In this document: positions 36,580 to 45,068 of the stretch, piece after piece
Layout: every line of letters begins with the position of its first letter
Position numbering within the stretch: the first letter of the stretch is position 1
Assembly: GCA_964544765.1 (NCBI GenBank)
Contig: CAZJDM010000002.1
Span: 1-64,000 of the forward strand
DNA length: 64,000 nt
Source of the DNA: CAZJDM01 sp964544765
Lineage (GTDB): Bacteria; Bdellovibrionota_B; Oligoflexia; CAYFLR01
Direction of reading: 5' to 3'
The notes under the pieces: generated by a model
The model's input: the letters and a program-made list of their open reading frames with translations, nothing else
The model's database searches: none
What the model was told of the DNA's origin: nothing
Translations under genes and position numbers: made by a program

Positions 36580-36754
36580 TTTCCCTCCTACTGAGTTTTT
36601 ATGTCCATCTTACCTATCAAAATTGAAATATTTTGTCATGGAATTTTTATACTGAATTTATACTAAAAATATCTAAATTTCACTTACATCGCTGATCCAA
36701 TCGGTTTTTAAAATTTAGCACTCAAGCCAGATAGTCCTTCAAACTAGAATCTAC

Positions 36755-37810
36755 CTAACTAGAAAGATTATCTAAAGAAGGTGTCTGATAAAGGTATTTA
36801 TATATTTCAGTTAACAATAATTTGATTGCCGCAGCTAAGGGGATAGATATTACCATACCCACCACTCCCATCATTTGCGAACCAAGAATCACACTTACTA
36901 CAACTACTATGGGGTGTAAATTTACAATTTTAGAAACCAAAATAGGAAAAACCAGCGCCAAATCAAAGGCATTTACAATTAAAAACAAAATTAAAATCGC
37001 TCCAAATTCACTTCCAATCCCATATACCGCCGCTCCAAAAATTAAGGACGGAGCCGTCCCAATAAATGGACCTAAATATGGAATAACATTAGTTATTCCT
37101 GCTATTATTCCAAAAATGAGGGCAAAACGAATATCTAAAATGTATAAACCAATAGTAACACTGGTACCTACGATACTGGCCTCAACAAATTTGGCAAAAA
37201 TATAATCTCCCAATTGTTTATTAAACTGATGAGCTAAATAATAGGTTCTCTCAAACAGTCGGTTAGGAATCAGTAAGAATATAACATCTTTAAACTTCCG
37301 CCCCTCCAGCAATATAAAAAATAGTAAAAGAGGCACCAAAAATATCCATTCCAAAAAAGAAGCCAGAATTTTGGGTACACTCAAGAGAATAGATTTAGAA
37401 CTATTTTTAACTAATGTAATGACATGATCGATTAAATTGCCTTCAATCTCTAACCCCACTCTATCTTTCACCATCTTATTAAAATTATCATGTTGAATAC
37501 GAAAATAACGTTCGATTTTAGGTAAATAGTACTGAATATTTTCCGATTCATGCTTAATTAACGGAACCAACTTTACAATGGGATAAATGGAAAAAGAGAA
37601 AAGTCCAACAAATAGCAAACAAATCGAAATCAAACGGGAAAAACCAAGTTTCATAAGACTTAAAACAATCGGTGTTAGTACCAAAGAAAAGATATAAGTA
37701 AAGGCTAAAGGAAGAGTCAATCGTGGCATACTAGCTAATAAAAAAACAATAGCTATTACTAGAGCAAAGAAAAATATTAATTTACCTGTTCCAGATTTTT
37801 TATCAAACAT
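36755..37810 (-). CDS. AI-2E/PerM-family membrane transporter
   Basis: A 351-aa polytopic protein of the AI-2E transporter family (PerM/YdiK type), with about eight helices. The family signature is in the C-terminal half: ALIFGIIAGITNVIPYLGPFIG then HPIVVVVSVILGSQMMGVVGMVISIPLAA. Known members export a quorum signal or act as Na+/H+ antiporters; the substrate here is unknown. Its start overlaps the stop of the cyclic-nucleotide-binding gene by 8 bp, so the two are coupled. Confidence 0.85.
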   Translation of the reverse strand: MFDKKSGTGKLIFFFALVIAIVFLLASMPRLTLPLAFTYIFSLVLTPIVLSLMKLGFSRLISICLLFVGLFSFSIYPIVKLVPLIKHESENIQYYLPKIERYFRIQHDNFNKMVKDRVGLEIEGNLIDHVITLVKNSSKSILLSVPKILASFLEWIFLVPLLLFFILLEGRKFKDVIFLLIPNRLFERTYYLAHQFNKQLGDYIFAKFVEASIVGTSVTIGLYILDIRFALIFGIIAGITNVIPYLGPFIGTAPSLIFGAAVYGIGSEFGAILILFLIVNAFDLALVFPILVSKIVNLHPIVVVVSVILGSQMMGVVGMVISIPLAAAIKLLLTEIYKYLYQTPSLDNLSS

Positions 37811-38456
37811 CGTGTTTACTCATCTGAGATAACTTGGACAACTTGAATTTTAAAGACTGAACTTCAGCAGTCACTACAGACAAACGCTTAGCAATTATAA
37901 CCGAGACCGATTGCAGCAATTTAGCGGCAATAATCGGATAGCTATGAATTAATTCTTCAATATCAGGTTTAAAAATACCTACCAGTTCTGAAACATCTCT
38001 GGATATAGCTGTAGCATTACGGACGCTATTCTCCTTCAATAACGCCAGTTCTCCAAAATAACTTCCCTTTTCTAAGGACACAATTAACTGTTTTATCTCT
38101 TTTTTCTTATCATTTGGAAGCGAATCTTGAGATTCATCCTTTTTTTTGACCATAATATCGATGTATCCAGAATAAATAAAATAAAAACCCACACCTCTAT
38201 CGCCTTGATCAAAAACCACTTCATTGGGTTGAAAAACCCTAAGATGCAGAAACTTAGATAAAATACGCAGTTCGTTATCAGAGAAATTCTTTAAGACATC
38301 CACATTTCTTAAAAAACGCGGTAAAGTTACTTCCCGACTTGAACTTAATATAGGATTAGCCTGCCAAAAGTAAGCCAATATGGAATAGTCCAATTTCTTG
38401 GGTAATTCCTTCTTTTGATCAATAGATTCATTTATATTTTTTTCATAAGTTTCCAT
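37803..38456 (-). CDS. Cyclic-nucleotide-binding-domain protein
   Basis: A 217-aa protein with one cNMP-binding beta-roll: LRVFQPNEVVFDQGDRGVGFYFIYSGYIDIMV then KGSYFGELALLKENSVRNATAISRD, which is the phosphate-binding cassette (FGELALL...R-A). A variable Lys/Asp-rich insertion sits in the middle strands. No HTH follows, only a short helical tail, so it is a sensor without an obvious DNA-binding output. It is coupled to the downstream AI-2E-type permease. ATG 38456 has AAGGTG at the right distance; a perfect 30-bp palindrome lies just upstream. Confidence 0.85.
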   Translation of the reverse strand: METYEKNINESIDQKKELPKKLDYSILAYFWQANPILSSSREVTLPRFLRNVDVLKNFSDNELRILSKFLHLRVFQPNEVVFDQGDRGVGFYFIYSGYIDIMVKKKDESQDSLPNDKKKEIKQLIVSLEKGSYFGELALLKENSVRNATAISRDVSELVGIFKPDIEELIHSYPIIAAKLLQSVSVIIAKRLSVVTAEVQSLKFKLSKLSQMSKHDV

Positions 38457-38466
38457 AACTTCACCT

Positions 38467-38496
38467 TGAATTGAAGTTGAATTCAACTTCAATTCA
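38467..38496. promoter_or_regulatory. Perfect 30-bp palindrome before the cNMP-binding gene
   Basis: TGAATTGAAGTTGAA followed by its exact complement, centred on GAATTC between 38481 and 38482. It ends about 10 bp before the start codon and abuts the ribosome-binding site. As DNA it fits a dimeric-regulator operator; as RNA it could fold next to the Shine-Dalgarno. Confidence 0.6.
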
Positions 38497-38604
38497 CCTT
38501 TTTAAAACTTATCGGACAATCACTAAAATATTTAGTAAAAATACCTTTAAGCATTCGCTTACGCATTCACTAAATTATTCACTTAGGTATCCATAGAATA
38601 ATAC

Positions 38605-38634
38605 TCGCTTTGATTTACATATAAAGCAAAGCGA
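38605..38634 (-). terminator. Hairpin directly after the cystathionine gamma-lyase/synthase gene
   Basis: On the minus strand TCGCTTTG and CAAAGCGA pair over 8 bp, then after one mismatch TTTA and TAAA pair around a TATG loop. The stem starts 1 bp after the stop codon. No T-tract follows, so it may stabilise or process the 3' end rather than terminate. Confidence 0.5.
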
Positions 38635-38635
38635 T

Positions 38636-39799
38636 TTATATACAAGCCAAAGCAATATCTAGATCCTTAATCAAGTCTTGATGATTTTCTATACCAACCG
38701 ATAAACGAATTAGATTATCGGTAATTCCTAGCTTTTGCCTTATTTCTACTGGAACAGAAGCATGGGTCATAATAGCGGGATGTTCTATTAATGATTCCAC
38801 TCCCCCCAAACTTTCCGCTAAGGTGAATAGTTTTGTATTTTCTAAAAAAACACGGGATTCCTTTAATCCACCTTTAAGATAAAAAGTAACAACACCTCCT
38901 GAACCAGATGTCTGAGCCATGGACACTTTATACTCTGGATGAGAAGGATGCCCGGGATAAAGAACTTTTTCAACTTCCGATCGTTCTAATAAAAATCCAA
39001 CTATTTTTAGGGCATTTTTTTCATGTTGCTTCATCCTGATCTCAAGAGTTTTTAATCCTCGCAGAATTAGCCAACTATCCATAGGACCTAAAATAGCGCC
39101 CAAAGAATTCTGTAAAAAAGCAATTTTTTGAGCCAATAGATCATCATTAGCGGTTATAAGACCACCTACTACATCAGAATGACCATTAAGATATTTAGTG
39201 GCACTATGCAAAACAATATCAGTTCCAAAATCGGCAGGTTTTTGAAAAAAAGGACTTAAAAAAGTATTATCTACAACCGTAATAAGACCTCTCTCATGAG
39301 CTATTTTATTCAATTCACTTAAATCAAGAACTTTAAGTAATGGATTAGTCGGGGTTTCGATCCAAAGACACTTTGTATTGGGTGTAATTTCGCTTATTAC
39401 TCGATCAAAGTCTCTCATGTCAGTAAATACAAACTCAAGCCCTCTTTGTTTGAAGACTTTGTCAAACAATCTAAATGTACCTCCATAACAATCATCTGTA
39501 CAAATGATTCGGTCGCCTGGTTTAAAATAATGCATCAATGTCATTACCGCAGCACAACCCGAAGAAAAAGCAAAACCATATTTCATATCTTCTAAAGATG
39601 CTACACAGTCTTCTAAAGCCTTACGGGTTGGATTTAAGGTTCTAGAATATTCGTATCCTTTATGTTTGCCGGGAGATTCCTGAGCAAAAGTGCTGGTTTG
39701 AAAGATAGGTGGAATAACTGCTCCCGTAGATGATTCTGGCTCCTGACCAACATGAATAGATTTGGTGGCAAAACCATAAACTGTTTTTTTTGCAGTCAT
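38636..39799 (-). CDS. Cystathionine gamma-lyase/gamma-synthase family enzyme
   Basis: Cys/Met-metabolism PLP enzyme, 387 aa. Shows TKSIHVGQEPESSTGAVIPP, QTSTFAQ, YEYSRTLNPTRKALE, the PLP-Lys block SATKYLNGHSDVVGG, and SLGGVESLIEHPA. Sequence alone does not separate gamma-lyase from gamma-synthase. A cystathionine beta-synthase-like gene lies directly upstream on the same strand, which favours gamma-lyase in a reverse transsulfuration pathway (homocysteine to cysteine). ATG 39799 follows GGGAG; TTG 39811 would add four residues. Confidence 0.9.
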   Translation of the reverse strand: MTAKKTVYGFATKSIHVGQEPESSTGAVIPPIFQTSTFAQESPGKHKGYEYSRTLNPTRKALEDCVASLEDMKYGFAFSSGCAAVMTLMHYFKPGDRIICTDDCYGGTFRLFDKVFKQRGLEFVFTDMRDFDRVISEITPNTKCLWIETPTNPLLKVLDLSELNKIAHERGLITVVDNTFLSPFFQKPADFGTDIVLHSATKYLNGHSDVVGGLITANDDLLAQKIAFLQNSLGAILGPMDSWLILRGLKTLEIRMKQHEKNALKIVGFLLERSEVEKVLYPGHPSHPEYKVSMAQTSGSGGVVTFYLKGGLKESRVFLENTKLFTLAESLGGVESLIEHPAIMTHASVPVEIRQKLGITDNLIRLSVGIENHQDLIKDLDIALACI

Positions 39800-39904
39800 A
39801 TTGACTCCCAATTGAGTGATTATAAGTTTATGTAATAATTGTAACTTAATTTATGATGTTAATTTGTCTAGCAATTTACAGTACTCCTATTTAAAATTTA
39901 TCTG

Positions 39905-40942
39905 TTACCAGAGATTGTTCTTTTTCAACCAATCTTTATTATATAACTTACTAACATAATTTCGTCCTGAATCAGGAATCATAGCTAATATATTTAGATT
40001 CTTTTTATTATTATTATTTTCATCATTTGAAAAGAACCCTTTTGAAGGATCTATATCCATAGATGATTTAGTAAGGGTCATAGCATATTTAATAGCGCTA
40101 CACATAATAACTCCAGCTGAGGTTCCAGCAAAAATGCCCTCCTGTTGCAACAGCCTTCTACTCATGGCAAAGGCTTCTTTGTCATCTATAGTATAGGCAA
40201 AGTCAACCAACTCAGTATTGAAATTAGAGGGGATATAGTCTTCACCTATACCTTCCACTAAGAAACTTTTAGCTTGGCTAAGTTTACCAGTGTTTATGTA
40301 ATTACTCAGAATGGATCCTTCAGGGTCAGCCAAAACAATCTTCAAATTATGGTTCTTTTCTTTTAAAAACTTACCACAACCGGATATAGTACCTCCGGTA
40401 CCGACACCGGTAACAAAAACATCTATCTCTCCTGCCATTTGGTTCCAGATTTCTGGACCCGTTGTTTTATAATGAGCCTCTGGATTCATAGGATTATTAA
40501 ATTGATTAATATAAATACTATTAGGTGTTTTGTTCTGTATAGTTGAAGCCAGGTTACTATAATATTCAGGGTGATCAGCCAGAACATCACTTCTGGTTAA
40601 GATAACCTTGGCCCCTAGAGCCTTTAATACCTCTACCTTTTCTTGACTCATTTTATCCGGAATTACAAAAATCATCTTATAATTATTAGCTATTGCGGTA
40701 ATAGCTAAGCCGATACCCGTATTACCCGCGGTAGCCTCAATGATTGTACCACCCGGTTTTAATTTGCCATCTTTCTCCGCTCGGGTAAGCATATACCAGC
40801 CTATTCGATCTTTGACCGAACCTCCTGGATTAAAATATTCCAATTTTACAAATAGATTTACTGGTAAATTCTGACCAATTTTGGAAAGCTTAATAATTGG
40901 GGTATTACCAATAAGATCCGTGATTTTGTTCACAACGTTCAT
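39905..40942 (-). CDS. Cystathionine beta-synthase/cysteine synthase-type enzyme
   Basis: A 345-aa fold-type II PLP enzyme. The PLP-Lys is in FNPGGSVKDRIGWYML; EATAGNTGIGLAI is the substrate loop; VTGVGTGGTISGCGKFLK binds phosphate; EGIGEDYIPSNF and AFAMSRRLLQQEGIFAGTSAGV are typical of the CBS branch. The regulatory CBS-domain pair is absent. With the adjacent gamma-lyase it would turn homocysteine plus serine into cysteine. About 105 bp separate the two genes. Confidence 0.88.
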   Translation of the reverse strand: MNVVNKITDLIGNTPIIKLSKIGQNLPVNLFVKLEYFNPGGSVKDRIGWYMLTRAEKDGKLKPGGTIIEATAGNTGIGLAITAIANNYKMIFVIPDKMSQEKVEVLKALGAKVILTRSDVLADHPEYYSNLASTIQNKTPNSIYINQFNNPMNPEAHYKTTGPEIWNQMAGEIDVFVTGVGTGGTISGCGKFLKEKNHNLKIVLADPEGSILSNYINTGKLSQAKSFLVEGIGEDYIPSNFNTELVDFAYTIDDKEAFAMSRRLLQQEGIFAGTSAGVIMCSAIKYAMTLTKSSMDIDPSKGFFSNDENNNNKKNLNILAMIPDSGRNYVSKLYNKDWLKKNNLW

Positions 40943-41198
40943 AACATTGATTTGCTTAACTTAAAAATTCCCAAAATACCAGAGAAAATAATACACCCGA
41001 TATCCATTTGTTTTTATTTGTATATCTCGATATATTATACCTGCCCACTAATTTTTCTATATTTTCACACATATTTTAAGTCTTTATTTATTATTTAATT
41101 ACAGTTAGTTACAACACATTATTTCCAAGCCTTAATATATTAGTGTCTCCAGTCGAATTTTAAAGAGCAAAACCAAAAAAATTGGCAAGAGTCGATTT

Positions 41199-43139
41199 AT
41201 GAGTTTAGATTACGATTTAATAAAACATCAGGAAGATAAAACGGACAGTGAAAAGATGCTGGGAAGCTTCTCGGACCTTTTTGCGGCCCTGTCATTTATA
41301 TTTCTATTTTTGTTTGCCATTACCACCATCAATAAAAGCCTCGAGGTATTACAAGGTAAACTATCAGCTCGCCGACAGACAGCAAGTCTGCAAAAACGTA
41401 TAGTTAAATATGAAAAACAAATTGATGAATATAAATCTCATATAATTACCAAGGATAAAATAGCAAAAGGTGAAGGAACTATTGATGAGGGGCAATTAGC
41501 TGAACATAAAAAAGAAGGAACAGTTGAAGAAATAGTACCCCAGGACCAAGTAGCAGATGAAAAAGAAATAATTACCAAGGACCAAATAACTGTTGAAAAA
41601 GAAATAATTACCAAAGATCAACCAGCTGATATAAAACCAGATCTTTATCAAGCAGTTCGTAGCGATTATCTTGAAACCGACACCTCAAGAGAAGAAGCTG
41701 ATTTTTACGCCAGTACTCTTTCTCAATTTTCTAAAATGAAAGATGAATATACTCAAGATAAACAAGCTCTAAAACAACTAATGAAAAACTTATCCCAAAA
41801 AGAAGAAGAAATGGCCAAACATCAAAAGAAGTTAGACGATATCATTACATTAAATCTAGTAATGAAATCAAAACTTAAAGCCGCTCGTGACGAGAACCAG
41901 GAAATGGAAACTCAACAACAATATATCGCCCTCAAAGCTGAAAATTTAGAGAAAGATCTTAAAGAAGATTTACAAAAAGAATATGAAAAAGAATTGTTTC
42001 AACAAATTAATACCTTTCAAGTTGAAATGGAAAAAAGTTATCTACAAGAAAAAATGAAACTGGCCCATAAAGCTGAAAAAAGCTTCGTGGAAAGATTTAA
42101 GAAAGTTAAACAGACTCAGTTAGCTACATTAGAAGAAAAAGATGAACATATACAAGAATTAAAAGGAGATCTAACATATGCCAAAGATGAACTTCTCAAA
42201 ACCAAGGCTCTCTATCTAAAAGCTAAGCACCAACTGGAAAAACAACATCATGACATCCAAAAACAAGTCCAACTCGAGAACCTCAAATATAAACAACAAT
42301 TACAAGAGGAGAAGAAAGCCGCCATATCTAGTTTTGATCAAGAATATGAAAAAAGCTTAGACAAAATTAAGCTGGAAAATCAAACCAGAATTAAACATTT
42401 AAGTAAAAAAATAGAACAAGAATACCAAAAAGAACTTGGTGAACAAATTGATAAAATGAAGGACATCAGAGACAAAACAATGAAAACAAAAGCACGTGAA
42501 ATTGCTGTAAAAAAACAATTAGAAAAGAAGCAAATTGAGCTTGCTGCTACTGAGGATCTAAAGAAATCAATACGACCCAAAGTAAAAAGACATATAATAC
42601 GTAATCTGAAAGAAAATTTCAAAAAAGATAGAATTGATGCAAAAGTAAATGAAATTACTGGAGAAGTTACAATTGAATTTCCTGAAATCTATTTTGATTA
42701 TGGAAAATATAAATTAAAGGAACATATGATGGTCCTATTAAATAAAGTCATTCCCAGTTACGCTAAGAGTTTATTTCAAGATAAACATATTGCCCGTAAA
42801 ATTAAGTTAGTGGAGTTAATAGGATTTGCCTCACCAACCTATCAAGGAATGTATATAGGAGATAATTACAATACCGATTTAGGACGAGATTCTATTCACT
42901 TTAATATGGACCTAAGCTATAAGCGAGCTCGTTCTATTTTTAAATATGTATTTGATAAAAGAAAAATAGAATTTCCTTATCAGGAAAATTTATTAAAAAG
43001 AGCTAAAGTTTCGAGTCGTAGTCATCTTTTACATACTAAAAGAACTACTCCGATCAGGACCGATTTTAGACAATATTGTAAAACACAAGGATGTAAGATT
43101 GACCAGAAGGTAATGTTAAAGTTTTATTTAACACAGTAA
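41199..43139 (+). CDS. MotB/OmpA-like protein with long coiled coil
   Basis: A 646-aa inner-membrane protein. The single N-terminal helix is GSFSDLFAALSFIFLFLFAITT; its Asp26 matches the proton-carrying Asp of the MotB/ExbD family (YxDxxT pattern). Residues ~50-470 are a Glu/Lys/Gln-rich coiled coil, containing a 12-residue tandem repeat near 121-144. The C-terminus (~485-640) is OmpA/MotB-like, with VTIEFPEIYFDYGKYKL and IKLVELIGFASP resembling the peptidoglycan-binding fold. It pairs with the MotA-like gene 27 bp downstream. MotB itself is much shorter, so this would reach far into the periplasm. Not a standard flagellar gene. Confidence 0.7.
   Translation: MSLDYDLIKHQEDKTDSEKMLGSFSDLFAALSFIFLFLFAITTINKSLEVLQGKLSARRQTASLQKRIVKYEKQIDEYKSHIITKDKIAKGEGTIDEGQLAEHKKEGTVEEIVPQDQVADEKEIITKDQITVEKEIITKDQPADIKPDLYQAVRSDYLETDTSREEADFYASTLSQFSKMKDEYTQDKQALKQLMKNLSQKEEEMAKHQKKLDDIITLNLVMKSKLKAARDENQEMETQQQYIALKAENLEKDLKEDLQKEYEKELFQQINTFQVEMEKSYLQEKMKLAHKAEKSFVERFKKVKQTQLATLEEKDEHIQELKGDLTYAKDELLKTKALYLKAKHQLEKQHHDIQKQVQLENLKYKQQLQEEKKAAISSFDQEYEKSLDKIKLENQTRIKHLSKKIEQEYQKELGEQIDKMKDIRDKTMKTKAREIAVKKQLEKKQIELAATEDLKKSIRPKVKRHIIRNLKENFKKDRIDAKVNEITGEVTIEFPEIYFDYGKYKLKEHMMVLLNKVIPSYAKSLFQDKHIARKIKLVELIGFASPTYQGMYIGDNYNTDLGRDSIHFNMDLSYKRARSIFKYVFDKRKIEFPYQENLLKRAKVSSRSHLLHTKRTTPIRTDFRQYCKTQGCKIDQKVMLKFYLTQ
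41559..41630. repeat. 36-bp tandem duplication in the MotB-like gene
   Basis: Two 36-bp units (41559-41594 and 41595-41630) encode EKEIITKDQ plus three variable residues. A degenerate third copy lies just before. They keep the frame and the coiled-coil character. Confidence 0.75.
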
Positions 43140-43166
43140 ACTTAATAAATACAAAAGGAATGCCTT

Positions 43167-44381
43167 ATGTTACTTGTAAGCATCATAACCGAGACCAATG
43201 CCATAATGCCGTCGGGGAGCGCATCTCCCTGGATAATTGACTGGCTGATACCTATTATGAGCTATATATTTATTTTTGCGGTAATCTTTCGATTGCTCAT
43301 TAGTTATTGTATCAAAAGCGAAGAAAGATTCTCGAAAGGTTTTGCCAATAGAGTTCAACAACATTTAAAGCACGAACACCTCGAACTTATTGGAGAAAAA
43401 GATTTCCACAAATTACTAGAAAAATGCTTAGATATGACTTTTACTGATCTATTTGTAGAACGAAAGAAAAAAATGCGCTTCAATTATGATTATACGATGT
43501 CATTAATAGATCGACTTTTCTTAATCGAAGTGGGTACTCAACGACTTATACAGGACACTTTACAACAAACAAAATATAACAACATTATAACTGATGAAAC
43601 TCCTAATTTTAATCAAATAGCTAAACATACCTTTTCTAATAACCCTCATTTTAACAAACTTATTGGTCTGGTTTCTATTAACGATGCTAATAGACTTTTG
43701 AGTATTCTACCTGGTCTATTTATAATAGGAGGAATTCTAGGCACCTTTTTGGGTATCGCGATCGGATTACCTCAATTAAACAATTTAGATCTTAACAACT
43801 TAGAAGGAGCTCAGACTATTCTAGGCAGTTTTATGATAAATATGGCTTTCGCCATAAATACATCTTTATTTGGGATTTCTTTTTCTATTGGAATGACAGT
43901 ACTAAACGCTATATTTAACTTTTCTAACAAATATATTAGTTTGGTGGACAAGTATGAGATTTCAATGAATTTCTTATGGAAATACTCTAAAAAAGCCAAC
44001 ACCTATACTGATGATGAGATAGAAAATTTGAAAAAGGAATGGTCCGAAAGACAAATTGTTTTAGACGAAGAAGAACAGGAAGAAGGACAGGAAGAAGAAC
44101 AAGAACAAGAAAAAGAGAAAGCTGAGCCAGAAGCTGTGGTGGAAGAGGCCGAAACCACTCAAGAAGCTGAGCCAGAAGCCGTAGTGGAAGAAACTGAAAC
44201 CACTCAAGAAGCAGAACCAGAAGCAGCTGTAGTGAAAGAAAAGGAAGTAATAATTAGTGATGAAACAGATGTAAAAGATGATGTCAAAAAAGTAATGCTA
44301 ATAGATGAAGAAGGAAAAATCAAGGATGTGGAGCCGGTTGTAATAGATGCTCCAATAGAAAAAGATAAAGATGTTGCTTAA
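43167..44381 (+). CDS. MotA/ExbB/TolQ-like channel protein with acidic tail
   Basis: A 404-aa membrane protein. One helix lies at about 22-48. The family core is at about 176-205 (LSILPGLFIIGGILGTFLGIAIGL) and 217-250 (ILGSFMINMAFAINTSLFGISFSIGM), matching the two pore helices of MotA/ExbB/TolQ proton channels; GILGTFLGI is reminiscent of ZorA-type motors. Residues 280-404 form a Glu/Val/Pro-rich acidic tail with a 15-residue repeat (AEPEAVVEEAETTQE) present two and a half times. With the preceding Asp26 protein it makes a complete stator-like pair. Its stop overlaps the convergent udk stop by 4 bp. Function unknown; no defence or flagellar genes adjoin. Confidence 0.72.
   Translation: MLLVSIITETNAIMPSGSASPWIIDWLIPIMSYIFIFAVIFRLLISYCIKSEERFSKGFANRVQQHLKHEHLELIGEKDFHKLLEKCLDMTFTDLFVERKKKMRFNYDYTMSLIDRLFLIEVGTQRLIQDTLQQTKYNNIITDETPNFNQIAKHTFSNNPHFNKLIGLVSINDANRLLSILPGLFIIGGILGTFLGIAIGLPQLNNLDLNNLEGAQTILGSFMINMAFAINTSLFGISFSIGMTVLNAIFNFSNKYISLVDKYEISMNFLWKYSKKANTYTDDEIENLKKEWSERQIVLDEEEQEEGQEEEQEQEKEKAEPEAVVEEAETTQEAEPEAVVEETETTQEAEPEAAVVKEKEVIISDETDVKDDVKKVMLIDEEGKIKDVEPVVIDAPIEKDKDVA
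44121..44240. repeat. 45-bp tandem repeats in the MotA-like gene
   Basis: Units at 44121-44165 and 44166-44210 are near identical and a partial third starts at 44211. They encode the acidic 15-residue repeat and maintain frame. Confidence 0.8.
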
Positions 44382-44992
44382 AAATACTGCTTTAGGTTCT
44401 CTACAATAACATCAATTGCAATTTTATTATCCCCTCCTTCAGGTATGATCAAATCGGCCCATACTTTAGAAGGCTCTACAAACTGCATATGCATAGGTCT
44501 TACGGTGGAATAATATTGTTCACGTACAGAGTCAAAAGTCCTGCCCCGTTTTTCCATATCTCTACGAATCCGACGAACAACACGAATGTCGGGCGCTGTA
44601 TCCACAAAGAGTTTCAAATCAAAAATATCCTGCAATTGCTTATTAAAGAAAAGTAGTATCCCTTCAACAACAATCACCGACTTACTTTCCACCAATTCAG
44701 TTTCAGACTTTCTTTTGTGACGAACAAAATCATAACAAGGCTTTTTTATGGCCCTTCCAGATTTTAGTTCGCCTAAATGCTGCAATAGAAGCTCAAAATC
44801 AATAGCATCAGGATGATCATAATTTAATTTAGATCTCTCATCAAAGCTTAAATGACTATTATTTTTATAATACGAGTCACATTGCAATAAGATAGCTTTA
44901 CCTATAGGCAATGATTTAATGATATTCTTAGCTATGGTAGTCTTACCAGAACCAGTACCTCCCGCAATACCAAGCACTATCCGCCCCATCAT
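44378..44992 (-). CDS. udk: Uridine kinase
   Basis: Pyrimidine salvage: phosphorylates uridine and cytidine. P-loop GIAGGTGSGKTTIAKNI at 8-24, then LLQCDSYYKNNSHLSFDERSKLNYDHPDAIDF, IKKPCYDFVRHKR, VIVVEGILLFFNKQL and RRIRRDMEKRGRTFDSVREQYYSTVRPMH. The 204-aa length is normal. GGGAGGG precedes tandem ATG codons. Convergent with the MotA-like gene. Confidence 0.95.
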   Translation of the reverse strand: MMGRIVLGIAGGTGSGKTTIAKNIIKSLPIGKAILLQCDSYYKNNSHLSFDERSKLNYDHPDAIDFELLLQHLGELKSGRAIKKPCYDFVRHKRKSETELVESKSVIVVEGILLFFNKQLQDIFDLKLFVDTAPDIRVVRRIRRDMEKRGRTFDSVREQYYSTVRPMHMQFVEPSKVWADLIIPEGGDNKIAIDVIVENLKQYF

Positions 44993-45068
44993 CCCTCCCT
45001 ACAAAAGGAAACGAAAAACCACGTTATCAACTAACATTATGAAGTATAAGTTGTCTATGATTAACTTA

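Noticed and set aside
41199..44381. Complete Zorya defence system
   Set aside because: Only the motor-like pair is present; no ZorC/ZorD/ZorE-type helicase or nuclease gene adjoins (neighbours are CBS and udk).
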